Of a stretch of 64,000 nucleotides of DNA, positions 49,318 through 61,630 are shown in pieces. The translations under genes were made by a program, and so were the position numbers. Below the pieces are notes generated by a model. It did not search any database. It saw nothing but the letters and a program-made list of their open reading frames with translations, and was not told the origin of the DNA. This DNA is from Ecdyonurus torrentis. Taxonomy: Eukaryota; Arthropoda; Insecta; Ephemeroptera; Heptageniidae. The stretch lies in NCBI GenBank assembly GCA_949318235.1, contig OX439127.1, positions 753,462-817,461 of the forward strand, given 5' to 3'. Within the stretch, counting starts at the first letter, position 1. The number at the start of each line of letters is the position of its first letter.

Positions 49318-49533
49318 AAAATAAGAAAAATAGCAATTACACTAATTCCCACGTCCTCTTGCTTCTAGAATAAAAAAATATAGTTTTTCCTAAACCATTC
49401 TGTTTAGTGCCCCATTGTGCCTTCTAAGCATATTTAGTTTAATGTTATGAATACATGTCAAACAAAGCCTACGTTTCCCAATTAATACTTAATATTTATA
49501 CTTTATGTTTGATAATGTAAGACAAGCATTTAC

Positions 49534-49847
49534 CGCCTTGGCGTTATCCTTGGCGTGGGAAGTGGCTGTGGAGAACAGTTTCTCTGACGGTTCTGAGTGC
49601 AGACCCTTTGACGTTGGTTACTGAACCAGTATTTCACCTGATTAAGGGTGAGACCAGTTACCCGAGCAAGGGCACGTCTATCGACAAGTTTAGGGTGGCG
49701 GTTGCGATGGAAAAATTGTTTCAATATATTACGTGTGCACTCCGAGAAGTGGTACGCAATTTTGACTCCATTCCAGATTGTGCGTGGTGGAGGATATTTT
49801 TTCCGTAGACGATACTTATCATCATATTTTAGAGGATAACCTTGAAG
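49534..49847 (-). CDS. SIX-type homeobox gene, exon 3 (homeodomain)
   Basis: Acceptor TTTTTTTTCCGTCAG and donor GTAAATG. The first residues LQGYPLKYDDKYRLRKKYPP correspond to the LRGRPLGAVDKYRLRRKFPL-like link between the SIX domain and the homeodomain. The homeodomain follows (RTIWNGVKIAYHFSECTRN to VKYWFSNQRQR). Core recognition-helix residues W48, F49, N51 and R53 are present, which supports DNA binding. Position 50, lysine in SIX proteins, is serine, and position 52 is glutamine. After the homeodomain come about 20 Gln/Pro/Arg-rich residues. The exon has 314 bases (phase 0 in, phase 2 out). If the donor were not used, a TAA would end the protein after PRITPRR. Confidence 0.88.
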
Positions 49848-50190
49848 CTGACGGAAAAAAAAATTAATTACTGATATAAGTTTTAACAAATGATATTGCG
49901 TTTTTATAGGGTATTAATTGTCTGAAAACAATTGTTTGCATTTTATCGTTGAAATGTTCTCAAAAATAATAAATTAGAAGGGGTTTAACCCGTTGTTGCC
50001 AATATTAGGTACAATCAAAGAGAAATAAAAGGTTACAATTGAAACATTTACTATATTTACGTGCCTTAAACTTTATCATGGCAATGAGATCGATAATATA
50101 CATTTCTTACTTTAAACTTATAAAAATTGCACTAAATGCCATTGATAAGTTGTGATAAGTTCTATTAGGTGTGTCCCACTTGCACCTCAA

Positions 50191-50247
50191 TATCTCTCTC
50201 TCTCGCTCTCTCTTTCTCTCTCTCGCTCTCTCTCTCTCACTCTCTTT
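50191..50247. repeat. (TC)n microsatellite
   Basis: TC array with GC and AC interruptions. Confidence 0.95.
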
Positions 50248-50594
50248 CTCTTCTATTGTGACAACAGATGAATTTAACTATATTTTCCGCATAAGCAATT
50301 GCGTAAATTGAGTTTTTTAAAAAAGTTAAGAACTGAAACTCGTGGCTTTAATGACACATGTCTAAAAAATCATGAAATGTGGTTTTTACTCCTTATTCGT
50401 TTTGTTAGGAAACCTGAACATTAAAATAATTCAATTATGAAATTTTAAGTGTTATATATTATATACAAAAAAAAAATGATAATATTTTTTTTTTATTTCT
50501 TCTTCATGTGGATTTTTCTAACTATATTTTTTATGTTATGCAATTTCTTGATACTTAAATTTATTTAATTTTTCTGTTGTCACAATGGTAGGGA

Positions 50595-50642
50595 AAGAGA
50601 GAGAGAGAGAGAGAGAGAGACGGAGAGAGAGAGAGAGAGAAA
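50595..50642. repeat. (GA)n microsatellite
   Basis: GA array, one CG interruption. Confidence 0.95.
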
Positions 50643-50996
50643 GCATAAGGTTGAAAGGCGTGGACGACACACGTGACCGTGCAAAACGAGGATTGTTTTG
50701 CTTGCTTGCCAAATAAATTCACCTAATTAAAATGTCTACAACGAATGAATTCATGTGGCCTCTAGTGCGCTTCTTATAAGTATGAATTAGAGCGTGAGAC
50801 TCGTTTCCCTAATTAAGTTGGAGGAACGCAAATAAACACGTTATTATAAAAACCTTTTATTATTATTGAACTGTACATCAAAAAAAAAATAATAATACAA
50901 ATTATCATTTGCATATAAATAATAGTAATATTTTTATGTAATAATTTGTTTTTAAACAATTCAATTAAATTATTATTTTAAACAAGCAAACGTACT

Positions 50997-51370
50997 GAAA
51001 CATTTAAGAAAGGTTCAGGGGTTACAACATGCCTTCTGCAAAGTTAGATAATGAGAAGAACTGTTCATAAACTAACTTACGATGACTTAAAGCTCTTCCG
51101 TTGCCCCATTATAGCCCTTTTTTATTTCACTCATCCTGAGAGATATGCAACATGCTAAACCTTATTTCATAGTAAAGCCGTAACTATGACGTTTTAATAA
51201 AGATATTCGAAGGATGTCATATGTTGCAGGAATATCACGACTTTGCGAGGCTACGAAAGGGCTTTGGGTCATCATATTTGAGCTAATGAACATTTCTTCT
51301 CATAATCTAACATCAATGAAGGCTTGTTGTTACCCCTAAACTTCCTCTTTAATATTTCAAGTAAATTTTA
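50997..51370. mobile_element. Inverted-repeat MITE in intron 2
   Basis: Arms of about 170 bp pair imperfectly: AAGGTTCAGGGGTTACAACA with TTGTTGTTACCCCTAAACTT, and ATAATGAGAAGAACTGTTCA with TGAACATTTCTTCTCATAAT. No coding sequence. Target duplication not certain. Confidence 0.7.
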
Positions 51371-51780
51371 ATTTTTAAGATTATTAAATATAATTACTTT
51401 ATTATTCAAAAACAAAAACAAATATTACTTAGCGGTGGTCAACTAATGCATGGCATACAAAAAGGTTGTGGAACAAGTCATTGCGTAACTTTCATAAAAT
51501 AATTATAAACATAACTAAAAAACTTCCCTATTTACAGAATCAGGACGATGCCCACTTTTAGAATAAGCATAATATCTGGTACACCTTAAAATTGTAAAGG
51601 ACGTTTTTCATTACTGTTAATTATTTTAAATTCAAAAGATAGTTAGGGACTTTATAATAAATAACAGATAACAGTAATTTTTCTTAACTCTGTAACCTTT
51701 TCAGCCTGACGGTAGTGAGCACGGTAGTTGTGACTTGCTTGTAAGTCATGTGACTTACATGACACAAGTTCTTTACTTAC

Positions 51781-51843
51781 CTTCATTTCCTGACGGTAAT
51801 GTACATGGTACTATAGATGCTGCAGCACTAAGTGGTGTTTTGC
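51781..51843 (-). pseudogene. Duplicated exon end, copy 4 (stop inside)
   Basis: 63 bp with acceptor TTCCCAG and donor GTAAGT, but an in-frame TAG replaces the tryptophan codon, so inclusion would end translation. Confidence 0.75.
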
Positions 51844-51894
51844 CTGGGAATCATGTGACTTACATAACACGAGTGTTGCTCTAACTTTACTTAA

Positions 51895-51957
51895 CTTCTC
51901 TACCTGACGGTAGTGAGAATGGTACCAGAGCTGCTGCAGCACAAAGTGGTGACTTGC
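51895..51957 (-). pseudogene. Duplicated exon end, copy 3 (donor lost)
   Basis: 63 bp, open (ASHHFVLQQLWYHSHYRQVEK split as 21 codons), acceptor TTCTAG, but the donor reads TTAAGT, so it should not be spliced normally. Confidence 0.75.
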
Positions 51958-52008
51958 CTAGAAGTCATGTAACATACATAAGACAAGTATTCCTCTCAAC
52001 TTACTTAC

Positions 52009-52071
52009 TTTATCTGACTGACGGTAGTGAGCATGGTACCAGAGTTGCTGCAGCACAAAGTGGTGACCTGC
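52009..52071 (-). CDS. Possible cassette exon: duplicated exon end, copy 2
   Basis: Exactly 63 bp with acceptor GATTTCCAG and donor GTAAGT, phase 0 at both ends, 21 open codons including HHFVLQQLWYHAHYRQSDK. If included after exon 2, it would add 21 residues between the SIX domain and the homeodomain link without shifting the frame. It is the only copy that keeps all these properties. Whether it is ever used cannot be told from DNA; the neighbouring copies look like decay under no constraint. Confidence 0.4.
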
Positions 52072-52122
52072 CTGGAAATCATATGACTTACATAACACGA
52101 GTGTTGCTCTAACTTTACTTAC

Positions 52123-52186
52123 CTTCTCTTCCTGACGGTAGTGAGCATGGTACCAGAATCTGCTGCAGCACAAAGTGGTGACTTGC
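52123..52186 (-). pseudogene. Duplicated exon end, copy 1 (frameshifted)
   Basis: 64 bp because of one extra base after CTGCAGCA, so inclusion would shift the frame of exon 3. Acceptor TTCCAG and donor GTAAGT are intact. Confidence 0.75.
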
Positions 52187-52246
52187 CTGGAAGTCCTGTG
52201 ACTTACATACACTACATAAGACAAGTAATGCAATAACTTTACTTAC

Positions 52247-52492
52247 CTTCTCTGCCTGACGATAGTGAGCATGGTACCAGAGCTTCTGCAACTCTGAGTG
52301 ATACTTCTCCTGGAAGACATGAGACGTCAGCACTGTGTATAGCTCGAGGTAATCATCATGATGAAAAGCAACAACAGCACGTACCCGCCAAACTGCCTCG
52401 AGAAACTTCATGTCCTGTGGCAGTGACCAGAGAAATGCCGCAAGATGATCTATGTTACCAGATTGAAGCAAAGACTCGCAAGTATTTATCAC
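52247..52492 (-). CDS. SIX-type homeobox gene, exon 2 (SIX domain)
   Basis: 82 codons, phase 0 at both ends, donor GTAAGT, acceptor GTTTTGAAG, whose polypyrimidine tract is weak. It encodes nearly the whole SIX domain: VINTCESLLQSGNIDHLAAF, LWSLPQ, VRAVVAFHHDDYLELYTVL, then ELQKLWYHAHYRQAEK, equivalent to the usual LQQLWLKAHYxEAEK. The domain is about two residues shorter than usual after LWSLP. It mediates contact with Eya/Groucho-type partners and assists DNA binding in the family. Continuation to exon 1 (LSPQQ) and exon 3 (LQGYP) reproduces the family order exactly, which fixes the splice sites. Its last 63 bases were duplicated downstream. Confidence 0.9.
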
Positions 52493-52869
52493 CTTCAAAA
52501 CATCAACATTAAGTCAGTTGTTTGTTGAAGCTTGTTTTATAATAATTATACAGAAAACACATCACATTTTCTCTAAATTTGGTGACATACAAAGAAAAAG
52601 GGGAAAGAGGGTAGAAAAAGAGAGAGAGAGTGTAACGATTTCATATCTCAAAAATTAGAAGCGTATTGGGTCTAAATTTGGAGCTACGATATAGCTTAAT
52701 TCCACATCTAGCTGTTATAATGATAGTTGACCGTCCAGAAGAAAAGAAAAAAAATATGGTAATTAACATTTGGACTTAAAAATTTAAATATCAAAATTTT
52801 ATAACAAATTATTTTGCAGGGTGACATTTAACTAGAGTTGTAAATTTAAACCGAGGTTAACTCGAATTC

Positions 52870-53286
52870 CGTCAAACATTTTCGAGTATTCAGTTTCGAA
52901 AAACCAAACAAACGGGGTCTGAAAATGAAAATTAGTTCTCTACTACAAAACAAGCTATACCCAACAACGTGTGATTTAATAGAAATGAGTGAGATGAGGT
53001 GGATTTGTGAAGCGTCCCCAGATACCTCTGACTGGGCGTGGGCCACTTCCACCACTGCCAGGACTGGCTGGAGACATGAATAGATATGTCAAGCCTAAAC
53101 ATCTCTCCTACCATTTTACCTGTGATTCACTGGCAAACGTACGGGCCTGAACAAGCAAAGATCATTAGTGTGCACTTGGTGCATACCATATGCACAGCCT
53201 CTAAAAAAGCCGACACGGTAACCACCAAGCATCGAACGCAGGACCTCTTGCACACCAGACCAGCACGCATACCACTACGCCACAAG
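52870..53286 (-). mobile_element. tRNA-derived SINE in intron 1
   Basis: The head (53213-53286) has box A (TGGCGTAGTGGTATGCG) and box B-like GCGTTCGATGC. The target duplication GAATTCGAGT flanks both sides (53287-53296, 52860-52869). A 340-bp body follows, with GTGGAAGTGGCCCACGCCCA and AGTCAGAGGTATCTGGGG. It lies in the sense orientation of the SIX gene. Confidence 0.8.
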
Positions 53287-53558
53287 ACTCGAATTCGAAC
53301 TTTTTAGAGTTTTCAACTCGAAAACTAGCCAGCTCACGATTATACCGTAAACGAATCATCAAAATACACGTGCTATTGAGTTTATATAACATGGTCTTAC
53401 TGCAGAAGGTAAATTATTTGTTAAACTTATATTAATATAAAACAAAGTTAAAAAAACGTTCTCACGCATATTATATGTTTTGAATGTAATGTTTATCTCT
53501 GCTTGAGATCTTATTGCACACATTAGGCACACACACGCACACACACAGACAGTCAAAA

Positions 53559-53670
<112 letters not shown>

Positions 53671-53694
53671 TGACGAAAACCAAAATCAAATAAC

Positions 53695-53823
53695 CTGTTG
53701 AGGTGATAATGTCACTGTGCTGTAAAAACTTGTCATTGGGTACAACTGTGGTGTCAGCTGATTGTTCATATTAAGGATTTGGTACAATTGTGGTGGTTGC
53801 TGATTATTCATATAAAGATCCAT
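53695..53823 (-). CDS. SIX-type homeobox gene, exon 1 (N-terminus)
   Basis: 43 codons from ATG (53821-53823): an Asn/Gln/Pro/Tyr-rich leader containing a small internal repeat (MNNQQPPQLYQIL, MNNQLTPQLYPM), then STVTLSPQQ. LSPQQ corresponds to the FTPEQ that opens the SIX domain, and the donor follows at once (CAACAG|GTTATT), so exon 2 begins with the next residue. The donor is weak apart from GT. The start choice rests on the first ATG of the open frame, preceded by the non-coding-looking GCAGTGGCCTTTTACC; no upstream exon was sought successfully. Confidence 0.72.
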
Positions 53824-54123
53824 GGTAAAAGGCCACTGCACTTCACTCCACCTCGGTACAGAAAGTTAGAATTAAAATCATGTAAAGATGGTGTAACGTT
53901 AAATACTTTTAAGTGCTTATGTAACACAAATGAATTAAATTAGCAATCAATTACTTAAAAACCATTGCAATACTTTGTATGTTACTAAGATAAATAAAAT
54001 AATTATCTTTATTTATAAATATAAATTATAAATAATTTTATTCACAAAATTTTAATACCCAAGATAATAGACAGTATGAAAGAAAGAAAAGTAAAAGTAC
54101 AAATGTCTTGTTATGTCAAGGTA
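53824..54123. other. Upstream of the SIX gene start
   Basis: 300 bp of AT-rich sequence that should hold 5' untranslated sequence or the promoter. No TATA box or initiator can be singled out. Confidence 0.3.
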
Positions 54124-54243
54124 CAGCTCTGGCCAAAAGTTCCCGAACGGGGCAGTGGCGGCCGCAGCGTTTTCTGATATAGATAACATTGTTTGGTTGC
54201 GGGTTGCCTATGCAAATCGTTTGGGAACTTTTGGCCAGAGCTG
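54124..54243. mobile_element. 120-bp Tc1/mariner-type MITE, copy 2
   Basis: Same ends and length as 8903-9022, TA on both sides, about nine differences. It lies about 300 bp upstream of the SIX gene's ATG and brings a GC-rich patch. Confidence 0.9.
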
Positions 54244-54245
54244 TA

Positions 54246-55095
54246 ATGAAAATAAAGCTATAATTAATTTTCTTTTTGCATTCGATTCATTGAATCATTA
54301 TATTTTATTTATTCAGTTGATAGGCATTGCTGTATAACACGTTATTTTAAAAATGAAATAAAAATTTTTTTACTGCATCAAAACAATTTTATTACTATCT
54401 TTACGGGAGGTGTTTTTTCTGCTTCATTTGTTAACCATTTAATTGACCCCAATCATGGTATGACTATGGAATTGTACCAGACATAAATCTAGTTGACTAA
54501 GGTGAAAAGTAAACTTCAAACTTTAGGAAATAGAGAGATCGAATGTGATGTATTTTGTTTTTTTAGAGATGGCAGGTAAGAGAAAAATTGTTGTACTTTT
54601 AGAAAGTTTAAGAAAAATGCAGAGAAGTGCAGCAATGAACATCTAGCATATTGTTATGCATTAACTAAAATTAAGTTAGGAAAAAAAAAATTAGAATATT
54701 TGCGTTGAACATTAAACCTAAATTCCTGTACTATGACTTACAGACTAACTGACAGGATTAATAGTCAAACTAAAAAAGCGGAGAAGAACACCGAATAAGT
54801 CTCTTAGGCACTACTTTTAAAGTAAGGGCTCCTGAAGAAATAGAATATTGATTTATATCACATATAACCTGTAGTTCATCGGCAGTTAGTTGTTTTCTGT
54901 CATCGCTGATGTATTTTACCTATATTTAGTTTTTAAAGAAATGCTTTTATCGTTTGATACTCTTAACCATTGTGTAGCGCTTTCAATATACAATTTTTTT
55001 GATGTAATAAATCATGTATTTTTTAATAAGGCTGTACTCCAAAAACAAAAAAAAAACAAATTTAAAACCCAGAATGTCTGACAAAAAATATGTAT
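54246..55095. other. AT-rich interval without genes
   Basis: Nothing recognised; short frames lack motifs. Confidence 0.4.
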
Positions 55096-55099
55096 TGAA

Positions 55100-55330
55100 C
55101 TGAATGCTATAATACGTGGCTAAAGTCTCACTTGAGTGACGTAATGTACGAGCAAAAGAGAGACAGAGACAGAGTAAGATCTTTTACTTCTTGTATCCAG
55201 GCACTGGTTTGCAGCTTAAGAAAGTTTCAGTTTTAAGGTAAAAAAGCATTTAAAAGAATAGTAAATTTAGTTAAAAAACAAGTAGGAGAAAGTAGTAATA
55301 AAATTTTAACCCTCAAGACGCCGGACAGGA
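55100..55330. repeat. Repeat G, copy 0
   Basis: ATGCTATAATACGTG, ACGTAATGTACGAGCAAAAG and TTGTATCCAGGCACTGGTTT segments match 57415-57600. Confidence 0.7.
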
Positions 55331-55376
55331 AGGCCGAGCCTCTTCAGGCAGGCTCTATTTTCATAGTTAAAAATAA

Positions 55377-55803
55377 CAAAAGGTATTCATTGTACGAAGC
55401 TATTTTTTTAAAAACCATCCAAAATTTTTTAAGCTATATAGGAAAACAATTAAAACATTTTTATCGAAACTATTGTGACCATGAAAGATTATTAAATAAC
55501 ATTACTTCTGTCCATAAGAAGTACATTGACTACGATTCACAATTTTCAGGCATTTCGGTATAATAGAGGTTGTGTGTCTAAGGTTAGAAAAAATAGAGCA
55601 AGGGATGCGCGATTATAATGAGGGGTGGGCGGAGGAAGCAAAACAAATTTTTTATGACGCTAAGGGAATGCTAGCTAATTTTACTTATATAAGAAGAGAA
55701 TACTCCAAAATCTAAGGAATAAAATTTAATTTAGTATATTCCTTTTCTCATTTGTCATATATGTATAACTCAAACAAATTAAAATATTTTGTTTAAATTA
55801 AAT
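55377..55803 (+). repeat. Diverged distant copy of the large array unit
   Basis: AGGTATTCATTGTACGAAGC, then AGAGCAAGGGATGCGCGATT and CTAAGGAATAAAATTTAA, match 15420-15780 in order. It includes the part that unit 1 of the array has lost. Confidence 0.8.
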
Positions 55804-55958
55804 CTGGGAATAGAAAAATATAAATATCTTAATTCTACTAATTTTATGGGCAGTATTTATAGCAGAACGCTTTAGTAGCATTAAAAAAATAAACAACGTT
55901 TAAATTAAAAACATTTTGTATGTCTTTTTGTAAGTTTTTTATGTTATAGATCAATCTT

Positions 55959-56162
55959 GTTGCGAAAAAAGGCCTCTCTCGTATTTTGTCAGTAAAAGCA
56001 AAAGACCTATCTCGTTTATTGTCATCGGAAGCAAAAAGTCTATCTCGAGCGCCATCTCCAGAACGTTCGGGAACAAGATAGGCCTTTTGCTTACACTGAC
56101 AAAAAACGAGATATTCCTTTTCCTTTCACTGACAAAATACGAGAATAGCCATTTTTCGCAAC
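55959..56162. mobile_element. 204-bp palindromic MITE
   Basis: GTTGCGAAAAA and CTCGTATTTTGTCAGT at the left return inverted as ACTGACAAAATACGAG and TTTTTCGCAAC at the right. The internal motif (T)CTCGTTTNTTGTCA repeats in between. No coding role. Confidence 0.75.
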
Positions 56163-56412
56163 ATGATCGATATATTCCTTCTAACATTATATTTTGTTTT
56201 TTTCTGTATTTTTTTTATTTCTTTTATCTTGAAAAGTCAAAATACTTCAATTTTTTATAATTTCTGAATTTATTTTATATCACTGATTTGAAATAACATT
56301 ATATTTTTACGTATACATATTACAATTTATATTTTGGGATTATTCAGTTTGTGAGTAATCGCTCAGATATTATTTCCTTAAGTAAAATAAATTCTTGTAA
56401 ATAAAAAATTGT

Positions 56413-56850
56413 TGTCCATAAAGATTCTAAAAGAATGTTTAGGCGTTAATAAAACACATAAGACTCAACGTTAAATAAACTTTTATTACACGAAATCAAA
56501 GCCTTTAATATGACAATTTTGAAAAATATAATTTTTAATTGCAATCAAATAATTATTAATCTTGATGCATCAAAAACCGCAAAAAGAAAGAAAATTGACT
56601 TTCGATTTTCACCTTTTACGCTTGCGATATTTGAAAAAACACATACACATTCAAAAGTTGTAAGGTCTCCCTCAATTTTTCTAAAAAACTTACCTCAAAG
56701 CCTCTCCACATGCGCCCATTGGTGGCACGACACACGTCGAAACATATCTCTAGCTCGAGCGACACCTGCTCTCATCCAGGCACCGGTTTGCAGCTTAGCA
56801 AAGTTGCAGTTAGAGGTAAAATGTAAAAAAAAGATAAGAAAATGTCATAA
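56413..56850. mobile_element. Remnant F, related to element E
   Basis: GGCGTTAATAAAACACATAA matches the inner part of E's ends, and the minus strand at about 56720-56770 reads LELEICFDVCRATNGR, the transposase C-terminus seen in E. One arm only; decayed. Confidence 0.65.
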
Positions 56851-57290
56851 AAAAATTAGAACAAAAGAAATAAAAAAAATTTAATGGTCGTTGTAAGTAG
56901 GTCAACATCTGTTTGGTTAACCTTGCTAGTCACAAATATTTTACTTTCATGTTGGACTTTTAAATTAAATTTGCAAACAATAAATGGAATGAATTTAAAT
57001 TTTTGATACAGGTCAACAAAATAACGAATTTTTGAGACAAAATTTTTTAACTTGTGCTCCATAGATATATAGAGTGTTTTTATATAAAAAATAATATTCA
57101 AAAAATAAAGATATTTATTTTTCTGCAATAGAAAGAGGATACAGGATAGAAAGAAGAAGACAGAGAGAGAAAGCTAAAGAGATTGAGAGAGAGAGAAAAA
57201 AAAGAGAGAGACAGATTGAGTAACAGAGAGAGAGAGAGAACTTGATTGCTAGTTTCTGATTTTGAATTGCCGCTATAAGTTACAACACTA
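56774..57290. repeat. Repeat G, copy 1 (local duplication)
   Basis: ATCCAGGCACCGGTTTGCAG, then GGTCAACATCTGTTTGGTTA, TTCATGTTGGACTTTT, a GA-rich stretch and GAATTGCCGCTATAAGTT recur in the same order at 57508-58045. Confidence 0.8.
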
Positions 57291-57414
57291 TAAGCGTTTT
57301 TATAAAAATTATTACATTTTCGCTATCAGAAGACATTTGACATTTGCAATAGAAGACATAGTAACTTACCAGCAGGAGATATGAATTTCACAAGTGCTGA
57401 CCGAAGGTAAGTGG

Positions 57415-58045
<631 letters not shown>

Positions 58046-58550
58046 AATTTACATGTTTATGTAATGTAAATTATCTTAACCCAATAAAGAACCATTAGTA
58101 CTATTATGCTTGATTAGATTGCTGGCTGACTCAAATCAGAGCCACTTTATGCTACTCTTGGTAAAAAGCTTAATGTTGCCACTCTACTGATTTGGATAAC
58201 TTTTGGTAGGTTATTATCATTAAAATGGCATCATAAGAAGCTTTTAATTATTATAAACTCTTTATATATTTAATATAATTGATTGTTAGCTTTAACGGAA
58301 CTAAAATTAGAATTTAAAACATGTAAATTGTTATTGATGCGTATGAAAATGTCTTCGAAATTCCTAAGTATTAGGGCAAAAACTTTTACAATTTTTTATT
58401 GCTTTAGAATTTGAATAATAATAATCAGTAACTTATAAAGAAATGTTTGATATTTGCTCTACAAGAAGTCATTTGACATCCAGTATAGTAGACAAAGTAG
58501 TCTAATGATCCTCAGAGGCCTTTTGAATATATGTATATATATATATATAT
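58046..58550. other. Interval without genes
   Basis: AT-rich; a short TA run at 58530-58550 borders the Penelope-like fragment. Confidence 0.4.
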
Positions 58551-59845
58551 ATGATAAAAATGCATTATAGTCTTACCTTCTATAAGACCCTGGGCTTTCA
58601 CTCGCTGCTTGTTTTGACGATAACAAATAACACACAAAACCATAAAAAATTGTCACTCATATATAAGTTAATAAAAAGACTCAATTCACAGTTTTTTAAA
58701 AAATTATATAAACATAGCTATGTTATATTTACACCAATTGTAACGTTTTCGAGTGCTTATGTAGAAACATACAGTGTCTGCACTCTTCTTCTGCTTACTG
58801 ACTCTTGCTCACGAGGCGCGCCGACCTCCGCAACGGGGGGAGTGGCTCGTCCTCGTCAGGTGTTATTTTATTGTTTACATTTTCACCTGCACGATTACGT
58901 GGTACAGTCTTTTTACATGAATCTATAAGTGGAATCCAAATAGGCGGCAAATCATAACTAGGTTGACTGATTGTTTCATTATTTCTTCTTGACATTTCTA
59001 TTGCTTCTAATATTTTTCTTTTTTTATAATGACTTTCTCTTCCTATCACCTTTGTTTTCTCCCATTGAATTTGATGGCTGTTCTCCAGTGCATGATCTAC
59101 AAGTTTTGAATATCCTGTATCTCTTTTCTCTATTTTTTGCCAGTGTTCATTCACCCTGATGTCCAATGGACGACCTGTTTCTCCGATTTATTCTTTCTCA
59201 CATACACAGGGTATAGAATATACTACATCTTTATTCATATTTTTCTTCATGTCTGGTTTTGTACGTGCTAAACTTGGTTTTAATGTGTCTCTGGAAGAAC
59301 AAACAATACAAAGATTGACTCCTTTACCAATACGTTGTATTTTTTCACTCAACCCTTGCATATAGGGGATGCAAATGGTTGCGTCTGGTTTCTTTTCTTC
59401 AGTATTGTTTTTTTCTTTGCTGTTTTTATTTTTTATTTTATGAATAACGTGTGATATTTGGATTCCACTTATATATTCATGTAAAAAGACTGTACCACGT
59501 GATCGTGCAGGTGAAAATGTAAACAATAAAATAACACCTGACGAGGACGAGCCACTCCCCCCGTTGCGGAGGTCGGCGCGCCTCGTGAGCAAGAGTCAGT
59601 AAGCAGAAGAAGAGTGCAGACACTGTATGTTTCTACATACGCACTCGAAAACGTTACAATTGGTGTAAATATAACATAGCTATGTATATATAATATTTTA
59701 AAAAACTGTGAATTGAGTCTTTTTATTAACTTTTATATGAGTGACAATTTTTATGGTGTTGTGTTTTATTTTTTATCGTCAAAACAAGCAGCGAGTGAAA
59801 GCCCAGGGTCTTATAGAAGGTAAGACTACAATGCATTTTTATCAT
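58551..59845 (-). mobile_element. Penelope-like element fragment with inverted arms
   Basis: Left arm 58551-58942 and right arm 59455-59845 are inverted copies of about 390 bp, around a 510-bp centre. The left arm includes the 3' end of the open frame, so the right arm is an inverted copy of element 3' sequence, in keeping with the unusual inverted terminal repeats known from Penelope-like elements. The reverse transcriptase part is absent. Confidence 0.85.
58795..59454 (-). pseudogene. Penelope-like GIY-YIG endonuclease domain
   Basis: Read on the minus strand in one frame: IPYMQGLSEKIQRIGKGVN, the linker between reverse transcriptase and nuclease, then VVYSIPC (the GIY part), a TAA stop at 59188-59190 followed by IGETGRPLDIR (the YIG part), KLVDHALENSH, VIGRESHYKKRKILEAIEM with the presumed catalytic Glu, and a tail ending PPLRRSARLVSKSQ. 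GIY-YIG domains nick the target DNA for Penelope-like retrotransposition. The stop replaces exactly the tyrosine of YIG. The frame entering from beyond 59455 is antisense arm sequence, not original protein. The rest of the protein is missing. Confidence 0.88.
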
Positions 59846-59876
59846 CATGTCACCTCGCTTGATATTCAAATTTTCA

Positions 59877-60885
<1,009 letters not shown>

Positions 60886-61434
60886 TCAAATAACAAAAAA
60901 TATGATTATTGTAATCAGCTGCTAAGGGCCTGTGAATGTTTGTATAGTGAAGTATTTACCTAAGATTACTCTATCCTCGTCTATGCCAAATGTGCAAAGT
61001 TTTCACTAATAATACCATCACAAGCTCCTCGCTCAAATTCTAATTAAGGTTTAATATTCTTATTAATATCAATATAGTCTTAAGTAAATAAACTTATTGA
61101 TTCTTAATTGTCATGAAAAATCACACAGATAATTGATTTCTATAAGTAACAATTGTTAAACAAGTTGCATATGTGGCAGGAGCTACACTTAAGATAGGTA
61201 TGCAGAAGAAGTTGCATACCCAAAATGGCATAAATTTGAGGTCTTTATTATAATATGTGATTATAGATATATATTCATATTATTGTTCTTTTTATAAATA
61301 CGATATGTTTCATCATACAAAAAAAACTGCTTAATGGTATTTTAGGAAATGTGATTTATTATTGCTGGCGTTATATAAAAAAACACACGCTAATTTACTG
61401 ACTTTTTTATTCTAGCTATTTATCTTTGTCTTTC
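60886..61434. other. AT-rich interval without genes
   Basis: Nothing recognised. Confidence 0.4.
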
Positions 61435-61533
61435 TCTCTCTCTTTCTCACAATCTTTCTCTCTTTTTCTCTTGCTTTCTCTCTTACAAACAATTATACAC
61501 ACACACCAACACACTCACACACACACACACACA

Positions 61534-61629
<96 letters not shown>
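61435..61629. repeat. TC-rich tract followed by (CA)n microsatellite
   Basis: TC-rich 61435-61490, CA array 61498-61629. Confidence 0.97.

Positions 61630-61630
<1 letters not shown>

Larger units (their letters stand above)
51697..52186 (-). repeat. Five tandem copies of the end of SIX exon 2
   Basis: Copies end at 52123, 52009, 51895, 51781 and 51697 (period 114 bp for the middle ones). Each repeats the last part of exon 2 (LWYHAHYRQAEK-coding), its donor and about 50 bp of intron, and gains a TTCCAG-like acceptor derived from coding DNA. See the separate entries and findings. The fifth copy is shortened. Confidence 0.92.
49848..52246 (-). other. Intron 2 of the SIX gene
   Basis: 2.4 kb holding a TC array (50191-50247), a GA array (50595-50642), an inverted-repeat MITE (50997-51370) and, next to exon 2, the duplicated exon ends (51697-52186). 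Nothing else is recognised. Confidence 0.7.

Noticed and set aside
51697..52186. Treating the duplicated exon ends as mutually exclusive functional exons
   Set aside because: Four of five copies carry a frameshift, stop, lost donor or deletion, and exon 2 itself contains the original, so they cannot replace one another.
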